NCBI RefSeq assembly: GCF_019145205.1
Contig: NZ_JAHSTT010000012.1
Span: 62,001 to 126,000, forward strand
Direction: 5' to 3'
Length of the DNA: 64,000 bases
DNA from: Pseudomonas khavaziana
GTDB taxonomy: Bacteria > Pseudomonadota > Gammaproteobacteria > Pseudomonadales > Pseudomonadaceae
In this document: positions 17,848 to 26,235 of the stretch, piece by piece
Layout of the letters: the number at the start of each line of letters is the position of its first letter
How positions within the stretch are numbered: position 1 is the first letter of the stretch
Made by a program: the position numbers and the translations under genes
Notes under the pieces: model-generated
What the model saw: the letters and a program-made list of their open reading frames with translations, nothing else
Databases searched by the model: none
Told to the model about the DNA's origin: nothing

Positions 17848-18807
17848 ATGAAGCGCATCTGGCATATGGCAGGTGTTGGTTTGCTGGTGGTCAGCGTCGG
17901 CACGCAGGTGATGGCTGATGAGCGCGATAACTCACCGGGCCCCGGGCAACGGCCTGAGAACAATCAGCCACGCCCAAAAAACCCGCATTTTGAGCGCGGC
18001 GGCCAGCACGAGGGTCAATGGCAAGGTCGCCCTCAAGGTAATGAGCCCGGGCGACCGGCACCGCAGCCGCAAACTTCCAATAACCTGCCGATCCAGGGCC
18101 GGCCCGATACCGTGCGTCAGACCCAGGAGCCGCGCCAGGGGTATTACCGCGATATTCCTCGACGCAACGATGACAACCGGCATTGGGAGGCTGGTGGCCC
18201 AGGTTCGCGGCCTGGTTATGATCGTCCCGGTGATAACCGCTGGCCAGGCCGCCCCGACGGGCACGGCAATGGCTGGGGCCCAGGCCCGCAGCACCGTCCC
18301 GGTTACGTGGTGGATCGCTTCCCTGAGCGTAATTACCGCGTGCCTTACCGTGGCCAGGACTACTTCTACTCCGGCGGCTACTGGTATCGCCCCCAAGGCC
18401 CGCGCTACGTGGTGGTGACGCCGCCCTATGGCATTCGTGTGCAGTACCTGCCGGACTATGCGCGGGAAGTGTGGGTAGGTGGCTCACTCTTGTTCCTTGC
18501 CGCTGGCGCCTACTACGCCTATGAGCAAAGCACCCAGCAATACGTGGTGGTGCAACCGCCGGCGCAAGTGCCATCACCGCAGCCGGCACCGCAAGGCAAT
18601 GGCTATGACGTGGTTGCCTATCCCGCCAACGGCCAGTCCCCGGCCCAGGTGCAGCAGGACGGCTACGACTGTTATCGCTGGGCCGTGCAGCAAAGTGGCT
18701 TCGACCCGCGCACCGTTACCTATGCGCCTGACCCGGCGGTGGTGCAAACCTACCGCCAGGCCCAGGGCAACTGCCTGGGCAGTCGTGGGTATCAGGTGCA
18801 GTACTAG
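17848..18807 (+). CDS. RcnB-like exported protein, Pro/Gly/Arg-rich
   Basis: A 319-aa exported protein from ATG 17848, preceded by GTGAGGAA. A signal peptide ends at TQVMADE. Residues 28-160 are low-complexity, rich in Pro, Gly, Arg, Asn and Gln. This is followed by an RcnB-like segment (VDRFPERNYRVPYRGQDYFY, GYWYRPQGPRYVVVTPPYG), one hydrophobic segment (VGGSLLFLAAGAYYAYEQ) and a short C-terminal domain with two Cys in YDCYRWAV and GNCLGSRG. Pseudomonad proteins of this kind are listed as DUF6515. Possibly an envelope or metal-homeostasis protein; function unproven. Its end overlaps the convergent CDF gene by four bases. Confidence 0.78.
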   Translation: MKRIWHMAGVGLLVVSVGTQVMADERDNSPGPGQRPENNQPRPKNPHFERGGQHEGQWQGRPQGNEPGRPAPQPQTSNNLPIQGRPDTVRQTQEPRQGYYRDIPRRNDDNRHWEAGGPGSRPGYDRPGDNRWPGRPDGHGNGWGPGPQHRPGYVVDRFPERNYRVPYRGQDYFYSGGYWYRPQGPRYVVVTPPYGIRVQYLPDYAREVWVGGSLLFLAAGAYYAYEQSTQQYVVVQPPAQVPSPQPAPQGNGYDVVAYPANGQSPAQVQQDGYDCYRWAVQQSGFDPRTVTYAPDPAVVQTYRQAQGNCLGSRGYQVQY

Positions 18808-19697
18808 GCCTTGTTGCCGGTGACCACTTCCAGCGGGTCGGCGTGCACCAGCACTTCTGCACGCGGGTAGGCCTGGTGAATGGCGTCGGCGGCCTGGTCG
18901 CTGATGCCATGGGCCACCGACAAGGTCAGTTCCCCCGGCAGTTCCAGGTGCAACTGCACAAACCAGTGGCTGCCGGAGATGCGCGTGCGCAAGTCGTGGG
19001 CACCCAGTACCCCCGGCACGCCACGGGCCAGTTCCAGCATGTGCTGGCTGACATCCGGTGGTAGCTCTTCATCCATCAACACCGCGAAGCTTTCCCGGGC
19101 GATCTGGATCGCACTCCACAGGATGTAGGCGGCGATGCCCAGGCCAAACCACGCATCGACCTGATGAAAGCCGAAGCCCGCCAACACCAGTGCGATGAGG
19201 ATGCTGCCATTGAGCAGCAAGTCCGAGCGGTAGTGCAGCGAGTCGGCACGCACCGCGTTCGAGCCGGTCTCGCGCACCACACGGTGTTGCAGCATCAGCA
19301 GGGCCACGGTCAGCGCCAGGGACAAGACAATCACGCCAATGCTCAGCCAGGGCGCGCCCACAGGCTCGGGATGCTTGAGCCGTTCAAACGCCTGGAGCGC
19401 AATCAGCACCGCACTGCCGGCGATAAACAACGCTTGGGCCATACCCGCCAGTGACTCCGCCTTGCCGTGCCCATAACGGTGATCGTCATCGGCTGGGCGC
19501 AGGGCGTAGTGCACCGCCAGCAGGTTCAACAGCGAGGTCACGCCATCGAGCAGCGAGTCGGTCAAGCCGGCGAGCATGCTCACCGAGCCGCTGAGCCACC
19601 AGGCGATGGCCTTGGTGATGATCAGCACACAGGCCACGCCCACCGAGGCGCGAGTGGCCAGACGCAAGAGCCTGGCGTGTTCGGGGCTGCTGGTCAT
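18804..19697 (-). CDS. CDF family divalent cation exporter (FieF/YiiP-like)
   Basis: A 297-aa proton-coupled cation efflux protein of the inner membrane with six predicted membrane helices and a cytoplasmic C-terminal domain (about 205-297). The transport-site residues are visible as DSLLD in helix 2 and HYRSDLLLN in helix 5, the FieF-type DD-HD site. The HGKAESLAG motif follows helix 2. Zinc, iron or cobalt could be the substrate. A lipoprotein gene lies 9 bases upstream on the same strand, so the two are probably cotranscribed. Confidence 0.92.
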   Translation of the reverse strand: MTSSPEHARLLRLATRASVGVACVLIITKAIAWWLSGSVSMLAGLTDSLLDGVTSLLNLLAVHYALRPADDDHRYGHGKAESLAGMAQALFIAGSAVLIALQAFERLKHPEPVGAPWLSIGVIVLSLALTVALLMLQHRVVRETGSNAVRADSLHYRSDLLLNGSILIALVLAGFGFHQVDAWFGLGIAAYILWSAIQIARESFAVLMDEELPPDVSQHMLELARGVPGVLGAHDLRTRISGSHWFVQLHLELPGELTLSVAHGISDQAADAIHQAYPRAEVLVHADPLEVVTGNKA

Positions 19698-19706
19698 GGG
19701 CTGTCC

Positions 19707-20126
19707 TTACGCGGCGGGTTGCAGGCCCAGGGACGCCAGTTGCTGCACGCTGCCCTTGAACTGGATCAGGCGTGGGTCGTCCAGCGGCAAGGTACGGCCG
19801 GTTTCCTTCTGGATGATGCTCTGCAGCTTGGCGTTGTCGACCTGGCCGTCGGCGCCGATGGCTTGGTGCAGTTTCTCGGGGGCGACCTGGGCGGTCTTGC
19901 CGGGTTCGTAATAGATCGCACCCGTGGCGAAGTCGACGCCGAACGCGATCAGGCCGGGGATGACGTAGAACAGCAGGCCGACGGCATCGAGTACGGCAAT
20001 GGCCGGGTCAATCTTGCCGTCGATCTGGCCACGGCGGTCGGGATAGAAAATCGACCCGCAGGCGGTGAGTTGGCTCAGCAGGGTGACGGCTAATGCAGCG
20101 CCGATGACACGGGAAGCGATACGCAT
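19707..20126 (-). CDS. Outer-membrane or periplasmic lipoprotein of unknown function
   Basis: A 139-aa lipoprotein. From the ATG at 20126, which follows a CAGGAGA ribosome site, an N-terminal basic stretch and hydrophobic core lead to the lipobox LTAC at about residue 23. A hydrophobic segment (AVGLLFYVIPGLIAFGVDFATG) lies in the middle, and the C-terminal half is helical with LDDPRLIQFKGSVQQLA. It resembles pseudomonad proteins of the YceK/YidQ type in size. It precedes the CDF gene by 9 bases. Function unknown. Confidence 0.8.
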   Translation of the reverse strand: MRIASRVIGAALAVTLLSQLTACGSIFYPDRRGQIDGKIDPAIAVLDAVGLLFYVIPGLIAFGVDFATGAIYYEPGKTAQVAPEKLHQAIGADGQVDNAKLQSIIQKETGRTLPLDDPRLIQFKGSVQQLASLGLQPAA

Positions 20127-20275
20127 GAAAAGTCTCCTGAACACGTTTATGGGTGACTATAAGCCAGATCTGTTAGGCGCCGATGATCGAATGTGGGAAG
20201 GGTCAGGTGTTGTTGAGACCACAGCCGGCTTTCAGCAGTTCGCCGTTATACTCGCCGCTCTGCTTTGGAGCCAGT

Positions 20276-22768
20276 ATGAATTCGTTGCCGATCGATGATG
20301 TTTTACCCGCCCTGCGTGACGCCTTGGCGCATCGCCATGAAGCCGTGCTCGAAGCGCCCCCCGGCGCCGGTAAAACCACGCGGGTGCCCTTGGCTCTGTT
20401 GCATGAACCGTGGCTCGCCGGGCAAACCATCTTGATGCTCGAACCCCGGCGCCTGGCTGCGCGGGCCGCCGCCGAGCGACTGGCCAGCGAACTGGGTGAA
20501 AAAGTCGGTGAAACCGTGGGTTACCGCATCCGTCTCGACAGCAAGGTCGGCCCCAATACGCGTATCGAAGTGGTCACCGAAGGCATCCTTACCCGTCGCC
20601 TGCAGGATGACCCCGCTCTGGATGGCGTGGGCCTGTTGATCTTCGACGAATTCCACGAACGCAGCCTCGACGCCGACCTGGCGCTGGCCCTGAGCCTTAA
20701 CGGCCGCGAGCTGTTTCGTGAGCAGCAGCCGCTGAAGATCCTGCTGATGTCCGCCACCCTTGAGGGCGAGCGTTTGGCGGGCTTGTTGGATGACGCGCCG
20801 ATCCTGCGCAGTGAAGGGCGCATGTTCCCGGTGCAGATGCGCTGGGGCCGGCCATACCAGGCCGGGGAGTTTATCGAGCCGCGCGTGGTGCAAACCATTC
20901 TCGAGGCCCTGCATGACGAGACCGGCAGCGTGCTCGTATTTTTGCCGGGGCAAGCGGAGATTCGCCGGGTCAACCAGCAACTGGCCGAGGCCTTGGGTGA
21001 TCGCCCCGATGTGCTGTTATGCCCCTTGCACGGTGAGCTGGACCTTAACGCTCAGCGCGCCGCCATCGACCCGGCGCCGGCGGGCAAGCGCAAGGTGGTG
21101 CTGGCCACCAACATCGCCGAGACCAGCCTGACCATCAACGGCGTGCGCGTTGTCATCGATGCCGGGCTGGCGCGGGTGCCGCGTTTCGACCCGGGCAGCG
21201 GCATGACCCGCCTCGACACCCAGCGCATCTCCCGCGCCAGTGCGACCCAGCGCGCCGGTCGCGCAGGGCGGTTGGAACCAGGCGTGTGTTATCGGTTGTG
21301 GTCCGAAGACCAGCACGACGGTCTGGCCGCTTATGGCAGCGCGGAAATCCTCGCCGCCGACCTGGCGGGGCTGGCCTTGCAACTGGCCCGTTGGGGCGTG
21401 ACGCCCAGCCAGTTGGTGTGGCTGGATGCGCCACCCACGGCGGCGTATGCCCAGGCCCATGAGCTGCTGCAACGGCTCGGCGCCTTGAACGAAAAAAACC
21501 TCACCGCCCACGGCCAGAAGATGGCCGAGTTGCCGGCCCACCCGCGTATCGCCCATCTGTTATTGCGTGGCCAGGACCTGGGGCTGGCCGCCACTGCCTG
21601 TGACGTGGCGGCCCTGTTGGGCGAGCGCGATATCCTGCGTGGCGGTGGCGCCGATTTGCACAGCCGCCTGGCGCTGATGTCCGGCGAGGAGCGTACGCGC
21701 GGCACCCAGGGGGGCGTGCAGCGCGCCAAGCAACTGGCCCGGCAATACCGTGGCTACCTGCGCGGAAAGGCGACCCAGCCGGTGGACAACCCCGACCACC
21801 CGCGCTGGCTCGGCGCCTTGCTGGCACTGGCCTACCCGGACCGCGTCGCCCAGCAACGCCGCCCTGGTGGCGCTGAATATCGGCTGGCCAATGGCCGAGC
21901 GGCGCTGTTTGCCGAAGCCGACAGCCTGATGAAACAACCTTGGCTAGTGATCGCCGACCTGGGCAGCCGCCAGGGCCAGCGTGAAGAGCGCATCTACCTG
22001 GCGGCGGATTTTGATCCGGCACTGTTCGACACGGTGCTGGCAGAGCAAGTGCGCAACGTCGACCAACTCGACTGGGACGAGCGCGAAGGCGTCTTGCGCG
22101 CCGAGCGCCAGCGCAAAGTCGGTGAACTGGTGCTCAGCCGCGAACCCCTGACCGGCCTCGACGAATCCGCTCGCAGCCAGGCGCTGGTCAACCTGGTGCG
22201 CCGCAAAGGTCTGGAATTGTTGCCCTGGACCCCGGAACTGCGCCAATGGCAGGCCCGTGTGATGCTGCTGCGCCAACTGGACGCCGGCAAAACCAGCGAA
22301 TGGCCCGATATCAGCGACAAGGCCCTGCTTGCCAGCCTGGAACACTGGTTGATGCCCTATCTGGGCAAAGTCTCGCGCCTGAGTCATTTCGCCAACCTGG
22401 ATATCTCCAGCTACCTGCACAACCTGCTGCCCTGGCCACTGCCCCAGCGCCTGGATGAACTCGCGCCCCAGCATGTGAAAGTACCGTCGGGCTCGTCGGT
22501 GCGCCTGGACTACAGCGAACAGCCGCCGATCCTCGCTGTGCGCTTGCAGGAGTTGTTCGGTTTGGCAGATACCCCGCGCATCGCCGGCGGGCGCCTGGCC
22601 GTGAAGTTGCACCTGCTGTCTCCGGCGCGGCGACCGGTGCAGGTCACGCAGGACCTGGCGAACTTCTGGCGCAGTACCTATGCCGAGGTGAAGAAGGATT
22701 TGAAGGGACGGTACCCCAAGCTATTCCGTAAGTTGGACCCTTGGGTTGAATCCCTTAACAAGGAATAG
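20276..22768 (+). CDS. hrpB: ATP-dependent helicase HrpB, 3' end replaced by element sequence
   Basis: An 830-aa DEAH-family RNA helicase. Motifs: EAPPGAGKTTRVPLALL (Walker A), LIFDEFHERSLDADLAL (DEFH box), SATLEGERL and ATQRAGRAGRLEPGVCY (motif VI), then HA2 and the HrpB-specific C-terminal domain. The ATG at 20276 follows TTGGAG. The family normally ends with a tail close to GRYPKHYWPDDP plus a basic end. Here the protein reads GRYPK and then LFRKLDPWVESLNKE, 15 unrelated residues supplied by the left end of the inserted recombinase element. The native tail lies at 28880-28941. Only the extreme C-terminus is changed, so activity may survive. Confidence 0.94.
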   Translation: MNSLPIDDVLPALRDALAHRHEAVLEAPPGAGKTTRVPLALLHEPWLAGQTILMLEPRRLAARAAAERLASELGEKVGETVGYRIRLDSKVGPNTRIEVVTEGILTRRLQDDPALDGVGLLIFDEFHERSLDADLALALSLNGRELFREQQPLKILLMSATLEGERLAGLLDDAPILRSEGRMFPVQMRWGRPYQAGEFIEPRVVQTILEALHDETGSVLVFLPGQAEIRRVNQQLAEALGDRPDVLLCPLHGELDLNAQRAAIDPAPAGKRKVVLATNIAETSLTINGVRVVIDAGLARVPRFDPGSGMTRLDTQRISRASATQRAGRAGRLEPGVCYRLWSEDQHDGLAAYGSAEILAADLAGLALQLARWGVTPSQLVWLDAPPTAAYAQAHELLQRLGALNEKNLTAHGQKMAELPAHPRIAHLLLRGQDLGLAATACDVAALLGERDILRGGGADLHSRLALMSGEERTRGTQGGVQRAKQLARQYRGYLRGKATQPVDNPDHPRWLGALLALAYPDRVAQQRRPGGAEYRLANGRAALFAEADSLMKQPWLVIADLGSRQGQREERIYLAADFDPALFDTVLAEQVRNVDQLDWDEREGVLRAERQRKVGELVLSREPLTGLDESARSQALVNLVRRKGLELLPWTPELRQWQARVMLLRQLDAGKTSEWPDISDKALLASLEHWLMPYLGKVSRLSHFANLDISSYLHNLLPWPLPQRLDELAPQHVKVPSGSSVRLDYSEQPPILAVRLQELFGLADTPRIAGGRLAVKLHLLSPARRPVQVTQDLANFWRSTYAEVKKDLKGRYPKLFRKLDPWVESLNKE

Positions 22769-22838
22769 TTTGACAAGTCTTGTTGTGAGGGGGCCTCGAA
22801 CTCTCTAGGATCTGGCTCAATCGCTATAGAGATGAGTC

Positions 22839-24311
22839 ATGACCTACACCAATTCGCATCAAGAAGGCCGTCTTGTTCTGATCCCGAGCCTGCGCGATGC
22901 CTTCGCCAGCCTGCACGTCCACGAAGCACCTCCTGGTTCGACTGCTCTGGCCCTCGAAGGGGAAAGTTCTTTGGCTGTTTTCCAGCTCGGTGAAGTCGGC
23001 GGCGGAGATAAGCCTGACCTATTCAATTTTCCTTACTTATTTCATTCGAGTGGTGATCCTTGGCACGAAGCGAATGATTATTTGATGAGTGTCATACGCG
23101 ATGGAGTGTCCGCAAACGTGCGAACTGATGACATTCGGCGCCGTGCAAGCAAACTGCTCGATTTTCTCAAGTTCTGTGAAAGCAACGCTCTGGATTGGTT
23201 AGACTTTTCCGGCGCTCGGCCTACACTTCGTCCAACATACAAATACTTTGCACACCTAATCAACGAAGGCGCGCGCAGCAATCAGGTCATCAATCAGTAT
23301 ACCGCCGCTATCTATCACTTTTATAAGTACGTATCCGAAAATTGGCACGCTCTAGATATGAAACGCGTCGATACCGTAAAGCAAGTGCGCATCTTCGTGG
23401 AGACTCGTAAGGGCGGAAAGTTAATCGATGTAGAAAAGCGAAGCCAAACGCGGCGAGCCCCATCAGTTAGCTCAGTACCATTGGGCTTCGTGCGTGAAGA
23501 CGGTGAAGATCTTCGGCCACTTTCCAACCTTGAGCTGGGTGCTTTTCTAAAAACAATCAGAGTTGAAAGAGATTGGTCTACTACTGAGCGCTTGATCCTA
23601 CTGACCTCGCTGATGACGGGGGCACGTAAACAAACCGTCTTGACTATACGATTGAAGCATTTGGCACAATTTAGGGACGACCGGCTGGGGCAAGACGGGT
23701 CCTATAAGTTACATGCCGGCCCGCGTACAGGCATGGATACTAAATACGATAAGGCGCAGATACTGTATTTTCCGAAGCAGCTTGCTGACGAACTTGTCGC
23801 CTTTTCTCGTAGCTCAATCATGAAGAAACGACGTGAGAAATTCCGTCTTAAATTAGACGCTAACTTTCCAGGGCTGATGATGGGTGAGGAGGATATGTAT
23901 CTGTTTCTCTCCGATCAAGGAAATAGCTATTACATGGCATCCAGTGATCCACGCTATCCAATTATAAAGTCGCCTCAGGCAGGGCAGGTGACAGATACGA
24001 TCAAGCGGAAGTTGATACTCAAGGCATCTAGCATATTTCCTAAAGACTTCTCATATCACTGGTTGCGCGCGACATTCGCCTATCAACTCTACCAACGCTT
24101 GCAACCTTTGATTAAAGAAGGCAGCTTTAAGCCGGGTGATGACATCGATTTCATCCAAAGCCGCATGCATCATGAGTCAAGGCTCACAACCGAAAATTAC
24201 CTGAAATTGTTCAAGATGACTCATGAAAAGGTAATCGCCCAAGAGATATGGGAAAATAAACTTTTTAACGGTAGTTACGAAGTGCTGAATGTGGAGGCGG
24301 AAAATCAATAG
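22839..24311 (+). CDS. Tyrosine recombinase 1 of the element
   Basis: A 490-aa integrase with all catalytic residues. An N-terminal region of unknown type (1-75) is followed by a SAM-like core-binding domain (about 76-175) and a catalytic domain (about 225-465): Arg263 in TGARKQTVL, a candidate Lys near 302-305, His407-x-x-Arg410 in HWLRATFAYQL, His445 and nucleophile Tyr454 in HHESRLTTENYL. It would cut and rejoin DNA through a 3'-phosphotyrosine. The ATG at 22839 has a weak GATGAG site. Its end overlaps the next gene by 23 bases. It is likely the lead enzyme of the element. Confidence 0.92.
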   Translation: MTYTNSHQEGRLVLIPSLRDAFASLHVHEAPPGSTALALEGESSLAVFQLGEVGGGDKPDLFNFPYLFHSSGDPWHEANDYLMSVIRDGVSANVRTDDIRRRASKLLDFLKFCESNALDWLDFSGARPTLRPTYKYFAHLINEGARSNQVINQYTAAIYHFYKYVSENWHALDMKRVDTVKQVRIFVETRKGGKLIDVEKRSQTRRAPSVSSVPLGFVREDGEDLRPLSNLELGAFLKTIRVERDWSTTERLILLTSLMTGARKQTVLTIRLKHLAQFRDDRLGQDGSYKLHAGPRTGMDTKYDKAQILYFPKQLADELVAFSRSSIMKKRREKFRLKLDANFPGLMMGEEDMYLFLSDQGNSYYMASSDPRYPIIKSPQAGQVTDTIKRKLILKASSIFPKDFSYHWLRATFAYQLYQRLQPLIKEGSFKPGDDIDFIQSRMHHESRLTTENYLKLFKMTHEKVIAQEIWENKLFNGSYEVLNVEAENQ

Positions 24312-26235
24312 TCAGCAGAACTTTGAGTATAGAGTCGGCACGCAAGTTATTACGATGCGTGAGTTGAGTCTCGAGTGTCCCGAACCAGAGCGCCTGCGCT
24401 TGCAACTGTCCCTCAAAGTAATTAAAAAACCATTGGATGTTGGTAGTTTAGCCTACTCAGTTAGGCGTAGAAATGACAACGCCTTTGATGATCGTGGCAC
24501 ACCCGTTGTAGTAGGTTCGTTTGTTAGTGCTCGCCGTGAACTTATAGTAAGGCTTTTAAAGTCCTTTGTTGGGCTTCGTGACGCGTCAGTGCTTTTGTTT
24601 TTTAGTGGTTTTAAGCGTTTTGTCGACTGGGTAGATGCTCACGGCTATGAAGAAGCTTTTACAAATGAGGCGCATGCACAGCAAGTGTACCGGGACTATA
24701 CTGCAGACCTAAAGCGTCAGATAGCCATCCAACTTTGGAAGCCCACTACCGCTGCTCAGTACCAAAATAACGCGGCGAGGGTAATGGAGTTGCTCTTTCC
24801 AGAAAAGGCTCATCATATCCTGGCAGGCGCAGTCAGAATAATTCCGGATAGAGGGTCGTCGGGGGCTAGCGCAGATCATGTTGAAATGTACAGAGATGTC
24901 TGCTTAGCAATAGCGCAACAGTGCGGAGTTTTCGCTTTAACCAATTTACCATACCCTTGTATAGTTAAAGTCAGCGACTATCAAGTCGTTATGTTTCCGT
25001 CATTTCATGGCTCTGTTGGTCCATTTAAAGAATCGCCACTTTCATATAATTCTGGTGAGCGCCGAATTGCGACGGTCGAAGAGTATATTGCAGCGTGCGC
25101 CGGACGTGGACGAATACCTCCGGCTAGAAGTCAGATAACGAGTGATCTGGCAGATGCTCAGGCTAGTTTTGACTCGTCAAACGCCGATGAGCGTCACTGG
25201 CACAGGCTGTATGTGGCGATTCTCGCTGCCAGAGCTTACACGTGCCTCTTCTTGCTGATTACGGGAGCCTCGCCGACCGAACTGTCTCAATTCACTTACG
25301 AGGAAGCCCTAGAAGTAGAAAAATCCCCCCTCAAGAAAGAATTGTCGGCTGTAAAGTTTCGCGCTGGGGGGAAGACAACCTTATACAATATTGGTCGGAA
25401 TACTGGTTTACCGCTTCTGAGGGAGTACCTCAAACTTCGTGAGTGGATTTTGAACGGCTCGTCGCATGATAAGTTGTTCTTCCCATGTCCTTATGACTCT
25501 ACGCTTAAATGCCATACACCAAGCCCCAACGAAATATCAGCAACACAGATCGTGAGCAAATTTCATGTTTCTATTAGTGGCGTATTTCTTGACCCGACAG
25601 TGCCGAGAATCTCGGCACGCAAAATGCGCAAGCATAAGAGTAATGGGATGCACACGGCCCGCATTTCGCCTTCGACGATAGCGAAATCTTTGAATCACAG
25701 CCAGGCTGTAAATTTGTCGACCTATGCAGATGCCACGCCCGAGCAGCAGGCAGCAGAGATCGGGCAATATTGGCAATCCATCCGGCATGCCGCCAATGTC
25801 GTGCGTGAACGCAGTCAAAGCCGAATAGAAGGCGAGATCGCGACAGCCGCGGGCCACTGTGCTGAATTTAACCAGCCGACAGCTGTAGCTGGGGCTGGAG
25901 CTTTTATCGAGCTGAACTGCCGCACTCAATATGGTTGTCTATATTGTGAACACTATATCTGTCACAGCGATGAGGAGGATCTGCACAAGTTGATGAGCTT
26001 GCAGTATGTGATTAATTCTGTCCGCAGCGCAGCTCCTGACAGTGCGCATGCTGAAGCGTTATATAAGGATCTGTCCATTCGAATAGAGTTTGTTATCGAC
26101 TCACTCTATGAACGCTCGGATTTGGCGAAAGAGGCGGTCACAAAGGTCAGAGAAAAAGTTTTTGAGTATGGTGAGCTTACGGTGTTTTGGGAGAAGCGAA
26201 TGAGCCGTTATGAAACATTAGGAGTGGTATTTTGA
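24289..26235 (+). CDS. Recombinase 2: tyrosine-recombinase-like, catalytic residues missing
   Basis: A 648-aa protein that aligns by eye with the recombinase fold at its C-terminal half. The last motif is kept: His470 and Tyr479 in NHSQAVNLSTYA, with the usual nine-residue spacing. The first catalytic Arg is replaced by Ser328 (TGASPTELS), and the His of HxxR appears as Arg444 (ARKMR, Arg447 kept). A Cys cluster, C-x5-C-x2-C-x4-C-H (CRTQYGCLYCEHYICH, about 544-559), follows the catalytic region and looks like a small zinc finger. The start overlaps gene 1; an internal ATG at 24355 is possible. Probably a non-catalytic or conditionally active partner, by inference. Confidence 0.82.
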   Translation: MWRRKINSQQNFEYRVGTQVITMRELSLECPEPERLRLQLSLKVIKKPLDVGSLAYSVRRRNDNAFDDRGTPVVVGSFVSARRELIVRLLKSFVGLRDASVLLFFSGFKRFVDWVDAHGYEEAFTNEAHAQQVYRDYTADLKRQIAIQLWKPTTAAQYQNNAARVMELLFPEKAHHILAGAVRIIPDRGSSGASADHVEMYRDVCLAIAQQCGVFALTNLPYPCIVKVSDYQVVMFPSFHGSVGPFKESPLSYNSGERRIATVEEYIAACAGRGRIPPARSQITSDLADAQASFDSSNADERHWHRLYVAILAARAYTCLFLLITGASPTELSQFTYEEALEVEKSPLKKELSAVKFRAGGKTTLYNIGRNTGLPLLREYLKLREWILNGSSHDKLFFPCPYDSTLKCHTPSPNEISATQIVSKFHVSISGVFLDPTVPRISARKMRKHKSNGMHTARISPSTIAKSLNHSQAVNLSTYADATPEQQAAEIGQYWQSIRHAANVVRERSQSRIEGEIATAAGHCAEFNQPTAVAGAGAFIELNCRTQYGCLYCEHYICHSDEEDLHKLMSLQYVINSVRSAAPDSAHAEALYKDLSIRIEFVIDSLYERSDLAKEAVTKVREKVFEYGELTVFWEKRMSRYETLGVVF

